This document shows positions 60,616 to 64,000 of a stretch of DNA of 64,000 nucleotides, piece by piece (the first letter of the stretch is position 1; every line of letters begins with the position of its first letter). The notes beneath the pieces were generated by a model. The model saw only the letters and a list, made by a program, of their open reading frames with translations. It had not been told where the DNA came from and did not search any database. Source of the DNA: Catellatospora sichuanensis (GTDB lineage: Bacteria; Actinomycetota; Actinomycetes; Mycobacteriales; Micromonosporaceae); contig NZ_ML660183.1 of NCBI RefSeq assembly GCF_007483665.1, forward strand, positions 295,393 through 359,392, written 5' to 3'. Made by a program: the position numbers and the translations under genes.

Positions 60616-61077
60616 GTGACCGAACCCCGCTGGCTCGACGAGAAGCAGGCCCGCGCCTGGCGCGGCTACCGGCGCATGCGCGCCCTGCTCGATCTCCAGA
60701 TCACCCGCGACCTGGCCGCTGACAGCGGGCTGTCCGACGCCGACTACGACGTGCTGTCCAACCTGTCGGAGACCTCACCACACCGACTGCGGCTCACCGA
60801 ACTCGCCACGACCATGCTCTGGTCCAAGAGCCGGCTGTCGCACCACCTCACCCGCATGCAGCAGCGCGGGCTGGTCGACCGGGAGGAGTGCGCGGGCGAT
60901 GCCCGCGGCTCGATCATCGTGCTCACCGAGGCCGGGCTGCGGGCCATCGAGGAGGCCGCCCCCCACCATGTCGCCTCGGTACGCAAACACATGATCGACC
61001 TGCTCACCGACGAGGAGATCGCCGCCCTCGACGCACTCAGCCGCCGCGTCGTCGCCCATCTCACCGAAGCGGCATGA
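60616..61077 (+). CDS. MarR-family regulator
   Basis: This 153-residue winged-helix protein shows the MarR layout: an amphipathic first helix, then LRLTELATTMLWSKSRLSHHLTRMQQRGLVDREECAGDARGSIIVLTEAGL (residues 52-102 in outline), where S-R-L-S-H-H-L-T-R-M is the recognition helix and DAR-G the wing. The GTG at 60616 fits a leaderless transcript; an ATG nine codons upstream would lie inside the operator. It probably senses a redox-active or phenolic ligand and controls the divergent FMN reductase. Confidence 0.88.
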   Translation: MTEPRWLDEKQARAWRGYRRMRALLDLQITRDLAADSGLSDADYDVLSNLSETSPHRLRLTELATTMLWSKSRLSHHLTRMQQRGLVDREECAGDARGSIIVLTEAGLRAIEEAAPHHVASVRKHMIDLLTDEEIAALDALSRRVVAHLTEAA

Positions 61078-61097
61078 CGGCCCGGCTCCGCAGGCGG

Positions 61098-61149
61098 GGA
61101 AGGCGCCCCTTCCCGAAGAACAGCGATAAAGAAGGTGCCCTTCCTTCGG
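61098..61149 (+). repeat. hairpin element, GAAGGTGCCCTTC family copy 2
   Basis: GGGAAGG-CGCC-CCTTCCC is followed by AAGAAGGTGCCCTTC, and outer CCGAAG/CTTCGG arms can also pair. The 15-mer is identical to one arm of the element behind the GH81 gene. It lies 20 bases after the marR stop codon, where a terminator is expected. Confidence 0.7.
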
Positions 61150-61216
61150 CTGGTGTCGTCTAACCTGGACGGCGGGCCTGGGGTGCGCAGATCACCGGGG
61201 TGGCGAGAGGGCGAGT

Positions 61217-61900
61217 ATGGGCGGGACGGCACTGGTCACCGGCGGCACGGGCGGGCTCGGCGCGGCGGTGACGACGGCGCTGCTGGACCGGGGCTGGCGG
61301 GTCGTGGTGCCGTGGTTGGCCGAGCAGGAGGTGTCGCGGCTGCCCGCAGGGGCGGACGGGCTCGTCCTGGTGCAGGCGGATCTGACCGACGCCGCCGCGG
61401 TGGGCGCGTGCGCGGCGCAGGCCGCCACCGACCCCGACCGGCCGCTGCGCGCCGTGGTGAACCTCGTCGGCGGGTTCGCGATGGGCGGGCGGGTGCACGA
61501 GACGCCCGTCGAGGAGTTCGAACGGCAACTGCGGCTGAATCTGCGCCCGGCCTACCTGGTCTGCCAGGCGACGCTGCCGCACCTGGTCGAGGCGGGCGGC
61601 GGGGCGGTCGTGCTGGTGTCGAGCCAGGCCGTGCGCAAGCCGTTCAGCGGCGCGGCCGGTTACCTGACCGCGAAGACCGCGGTGCTGGGCCTGGCCGGTG
61701 CCCTGCACGCCGAGTACTTCAAGGACGGCGTGCGCGTCAACACGATCCAGCCGGGCGTCATCGACACCCCGGCCAACCGCGCCGACATGCCCGACTCCGA
61801 CCGCAAGGGCTGGACCGCCCCCGCCGACATCGCCGAGACCGTCGCCTTCCTCTGCTCCGACGCCTCCCGAGCCGTCCGCAACTCCCAGCTCGACGTCTGA
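61217..61900 (+). CDS. short-chain dehydrogenase/reductase
   Basis: This 227-residue oxidoreductase has the Rossmann motif TGGTGGLG (residues 8-15) and the catalytic triad: Ser in VSSQAV near residue 136 and YLTAK (Tyr149-Lys153 in outline), with NTIQPGVIDTP after it. It is a classical SDR using NAD(P); the sixth beta strand is followed by an early end (RNSQLDV), so it is at the short limit of the family. GAGGG precedes the ATG. No neighbours point to a substrate. Confidence 0.9.
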   Translation: MGGTALVTGGTGGLGAAVTTALLDRGWRVVVPWLAEQEVSRLPAGADGLVLVQADLTDAAAVGACAAQAATDPDRPLRAVVNLVGGFAMGGRVHETPVEEFERQLRLNLRPAYLVCQATLPHLVEAGGGAVVLVSSQAVRKPFSGAAGYLTAKTAVLGLAGALHAEYFKDGVRVNTIQPGVIDTPANRADMPDSDRKGWTAPADIAETVAFLCSDASRAVRNSQLDV

Positions 61901-61932
61901 CCGCCCGGCCCGAGCCGCCTCGGCCGTGCGGG

Positions 61933-62394
61933 TCAGGATGTGCCGTCCCGGTTGAACAGGCCGCCCTCGACGAACATCATCCGGGCGACCGGATGACCGG
62001 CCTCGGAGGCCATACGGAACCACTGCTCGGCGGCAGCGAGGCCGTTGCGCTGGTCGGCGAGGCGGCCCATGTCGAACATCGCCTCCCGGTCGCCCGCCCA
62101 GGCCGACCTGCTCAGCCAGTGCTCGGCGCCGTCCCAGTCGCCGGTCACCTTGAGCATGCTGCCCAGCGCCCGCATCGCGACCGGATCGCCCTTCTCCGCG
62201 GCGGCCCGCATGAGGTCCATGTCCCGCAGCATGCGCCGGGTCATGATCGCGCGCATGCCGAACCGGCCGGCCGAGCGCACCCAGATCACGATGATGCCGA
62301 CGGCCCAGGCGATCCAACCGACGGTCGTCAGCGTGCCGTTGTCGACCGACATGCCCCAGACCGCCAGCACGGACCCGAACACCAGAAACAGCAT
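61933..62394 (-). CDS. membrane protein with Sel1-like repeats
   Basis: This 153-residue protein starts at an ATG closely preceded by GGAGGAG. Two membrane helices (MLFLVFGSVLAVWGM and VGWIAWAVGIIVIWV) are followed by TPR/Sel1-like repeats: MRAAAEKGDPVAMRALGSML, LSRSAWAGDREAMFDMGRLADQR and FRMASEAGHPVARMMFVEGG, each about 36 residues. Sel1 repeats bind proteins, so it may be a membrane-tethered scaffold. Divergent from the YbjQ-like gene. Confidence 0.8.
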   Translation of the reverse strand: MLFLVFGSVLAVWGMSVDNGTLTTVGWIAWAVGIIVIWVRSAGRFGMRAIMTRRMLRDMDLMRAAAEKGDPVAMRALGSMLKVTGDWDGAEHWLSRSAWAGDREAMFDMGRLADQRNGLAAAEQWFRMASEAGHPVARMMFVEGGLFNRDGTS

Positions 62395-62503
62395 GATCTC
62401 CTCCCCAGAACCAGCCGTAACGCTCCCAACACGATGCGTCAGTGTCAAGTGGACGGTGTGCGAGGTGGCTACGCTCGCAGCAGCCACCGACGAAGGAGCC
62501 GCC

Positions 62504-62737
62504 ATGCTGCTGTCCACCCTTCCCGACCTCGGCGGACGCGCGTTCGAGGTGCGCGGCATGGTCATCGCGCAGGGCGCCTTCGGCGCCATCGGCGGCGGCA
62601 GCACCCAGCAGCTGGTGGCCTCGCTCATCGAGCAGGCAGGCCGGTTCGGCGCGGACGGCATCGTCGACGTCAAGACCATGATCGGCGGCAACGCCGCCCA
62701 CTGCGTGATGACCGGCACCGCGGTGAAGCTGCTCTAG
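62504..62737 (+). CDS. YbjQ-like small protein
   Basis: This 77-residue protein starts at an ATG 6 bases after AAGGAG. The latter half, LIEQAGRFGADGIVDVKTMIGGNA, recalls the A-x-x-x-G-A-D/N-A-V/I-V-G-V-R segment of the YbjQ/DUF74 heavy-metal-binding fold, although the match covers only part of it. The protein is probably cytosolic; its function is unknown. Confidence 0.6.
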   Translation: MLLSTLPDLGGRAFEVRGMVIAQGAFGAIGGGSTQQLVASLIEQAGRFGADGIVDVKTMIGGNAAHCVMTGTAVKLL

Positions 62738-62740
62738 CCG

Positions 62741-62768
62741 CCGGTGCCGGGGAAAGCTCCCGCACCGG
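62741..62768. terminator. two-way terminator hairpin
   Basis: CCGGTGCCGGG pairs with CCCGCACCGG around GAAAGCT with one bulged base, between convergent genes. Confidence 0.6.
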
Positions 62769-62794
62769 CCCGGTCCGGGCCGGGTGAGGCCCGG

Positions 62795-63601
62795 CTAGCC
62801 GAGGTCAGGGTGGGGCAGGTAGCGGTCCAGGGCCACCGGGTCGCCGCCGCTGGACAGGAACTGGTCCAGGTCGGCGATGGTGAACCGGGCCTCCAGCAGC
62901 AGCGGCAGCAGCGGGTTCGGGCCGAGCACGCACAGTTTCGCGGTGCCCGCCGAGCGGTGCCGGACCAGCACGGCCAGCACCGCGTCCGCACAGGCCCGGG
63001 TCGTACGCCCACCAGCCGGTCCGACGAGCAGCCCGCCCGCCGTCTCCCGCACCATCACGTAACCGTCGCCCACCCGGTAGCCGCTCACCCCCGGCAGCCC
63101 GGCGTACCAGGCGAGGTCGGCGGCGCGGCGGCCGCCGGACGCGTCCGCGTCGAGCTCGGCGACCGCCTCCGGCGTCGCGGCGCTGGGCCGCAGCCCGCGG
63201 TCGGGCAGCGCGGCGAGCGGGCCGCGCAGGTACAGCAGCGGGCTCACCGGGCGCATGCCCTGCCGGACGTAGAGCGCGAGCGCCCGTGGGTCCGCCGAGG
63301 CGAAGGTGACCCGGGGCGCGTCACGCGGCAGCAGTGTCGCCAGCAGCGACCGGCCCAGACCCGAGGACTGGTGCTCGGGCAGCACGAACAGGTCCGCCAG
63401 GTGGAGCAGGCCGCCGCGGGCGAAGGTCGCGCCGAAGCCCACCACGGTGTCCCCGGCGAGCCCGGCCAGCAGACGGCCGTTGGCGAGTTCGCGGTCGAGG
63501 TAGTCGGGGCGGTCGGGCCAGCCGCCGAGGTTGCCGAAGCGGTTCGCGACGGCGCGCACGCCGGCCATCTCGGTCGCCGTCGCCTGCCGCACGGAGTACA
63601 C
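62795..63601 (-). CDS. GNAT-family acetyltransferase
   Basis: This protein of about 268 residues has a GNAT domain in its first 140 residues: VRQATATEMAGVRAV, then LLHLADLFVLPEHQSSGLGRSLLATLL, in which Q-S-S-G-L-G-R-S-L is the acetyl-CoA loop, and ALALYVRQGM. The second half has a repeated, weaker GNAT-like pattern (AVLAVLVRHRSAGTAKLCVLG), so it may be a two-lobed member. The GTG at 63601 has a TACGCT -10-like box seven bases upstream and no ribosome binding site; a longer frame from 63757 is possible but would run into the PadR start. Divergent from the PadR gene. Confidence 0.8.
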   Translation of the reverse strand: MYSVRQATATEMAGVRAVANRFGNLGGWPDRPDYLDRELANGRLLAGLAGDTVVGFGATFARGGLLHLADLFVLPEHQSSGLGRSLLATLLPRDAPRVTFASADPRALALYVRQGMRPVSPLLYLRGPLAALPDRGLRPSAATPEAVAELDADASGGRRAADLAWYAGLPGVSGYRVGDGYVMVRETAGGLLVGPAGGRTTRACADAVLAVLVRHRSAGTAKLCVLGPNPLLPLLLEARFTIADLDQFLSSGGDPVALDRYLPHPDLG

Positions 63602-63727
63602 GCTGTGCAGCGTAATCGCCCGTTCCCGCCACACCCCGCCGCCGCGCCACCCGGCTTGATCATGGAAGCGGGCGGACATCCCCGGCGATACGACCCGCAC
63701 CGGATCGAAAGATGCCCCTTGACGGCC

Positions 63728-63748
63728 ACTATTCACCCAGTGAATAGT
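63728..63748. promoter_or_regulatory. PadR operator
   Basis: Perfect 9-base arms ACTATTCAC and GTGAATAGT flank CCA, just before the PadR start, with AATAGT placed as a -10 box seven bases before the ATG. Autoregulation is likely. Confidence 0.75.
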
Positions 63749-63755
63749 AGTGCGC

Positions 63756-64000
63756 ATGTCAGCGTCCTATGTGTTGCTGGGGCTGCTGGCGCGGAGACCG
63801 ATGCACGGGTACGAGCTGAAACACGCCTACGACCAGCGCCTGCCCCGCGCCAAGCCGCTCGCGTTCGGACAGGTCTACAGCACCCTGGGCCGGCTCGAAC
63901 GCGACGGCCTCGTCACCCAGTCCGGGCAGGACCAGGCCGGCGGGCCGGAACGCACCTCCTTCGCCATCACCGGCGACGGCCGCGCCGCCCTCGAAACCTG
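63756..64000 (+). CDS. PadR-family regulator, cut by window end
   Basis: The first 81 codons read MSASYVLLGLLARRPMHGYELKHAYDQRL, then FGQVYSTLGRLERDGLVTQSGQ and RTSFAITGDGRAALE. L-L-G-L-L-x-x-x-P-M-H-G-Y-E-L is the standard PadR winged-helix opening and Y-S-T-L-x-R-L-E the recognition helix. The gene runs on past the window. The ATG at 63756 has no ribosome binding site but has an upstream operator and -10-like box, so the mRNA may be leaderless. Confidence 0.9.
   Translation, partial: MSASYVLLGLLARRPMHGYELKHAYDQRLPRAKPLAFGQVYSTLGRLERDGLVTQSGQDQAGGPERTSFAITGDGRAALET

Noticed and set aside
1..64000. tRNA or rRNA genes, phage or transposase genes
   Set aside because: None was recognised by eye; a covariance-model or profile scan could still find a tRNA.

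Overview
The window is chromosomal DNA from a very GC-rich actinomycete. It carries a complete mce lipid/steroid import operon, a SigD-type sigma factor with an RsdA-like anti-sigma factor, several F420-type flavin/deazaflavin enzymes, and many GTG starts, leaderless-looking starts and ATGA/GTGA overlaps. A member of Micromonosporaceae or a close relative is my best guess, but that is inference. I see no rRNA, tRNA, CRISPR array, phage block or transposase.

Layout. 0-12.3 kb: a secreted multicopper oxidase divergent from an MFS exporter, an alpha/beta hydrolase behind a strong palindromic operator, the RNA-binding protein Tex, a frameshifted two-helix membrane gene, a large glycine-rich/Ig-like surface protein, and an LLM oxidoreductase-AraC-VOC group. 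12.4-14.3 kb: an ArsR-like regulator overlapping an MFS transporter, with twin operators. 14.3-21.8 kb (minus strand): an amino-sugar locus with an RpiR regulator, a SIS-domain protein, an NgcEFG-like ABC importer, a GH16 beta-glucanase with a chitin-binding-type module and a BadF-type amino-sugar kinase. 22-25.7 kb: a polytopic GT-C-like protein, two tiny overlapping genes, an AlkZ-related winged-helix protein and a dienelactone hydrolase. 25.8-29.4 kb: a secreted GH81 beta-1,3-glucanase behind a clear promoter and a LacI-type operator. 29.5-37.7 kb: a small secreted protein, a DDN-like protein, GT2 and GT8 glycosyltransferases, an atypical methionyl-tRNA synthetase, a DUF72 protein, a HEAT-repeat protein and a GAP-family membrane protein.

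37.8-48.5 kb (minus strand): ATPase, yrbEA, yrbEB, mceA-F and two Mce-associated proteins, almost all overlapping or a few bases apart. Divergent from it is the sigma factor/anti-sigma pair at 48.6-50.2 kb. 50.3-64 kb: a surface protein with lamin-tail, DUF11 and RTX-like parts, small conserved proteins, an acetyltransferase fusion, a membrane Ser/Thr kinase, a DUF3311/sodium-solute symporter pair, a MarR-controlled FMN reductase, an SDR, a Sel1-like membrane protein, an acetyltransferase and the start of a PadR gene.

How it fits together. The amino-sugar importer, kinase, GH16 with chitin-binding-type module and GH81 would suit growth on fungal cell wall (chitin plus beta-1,3-glucan). The mce block is a self-contained envelope importer facing the SigD/RsdA pair. 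Less expected features are three copies of a long palindromic intergenic element, a second hairpin family in two copies, a pair of 65-bp direct repeats flanking the kinase that share an open reading frame, and several textbook operators next to leaderless starts.
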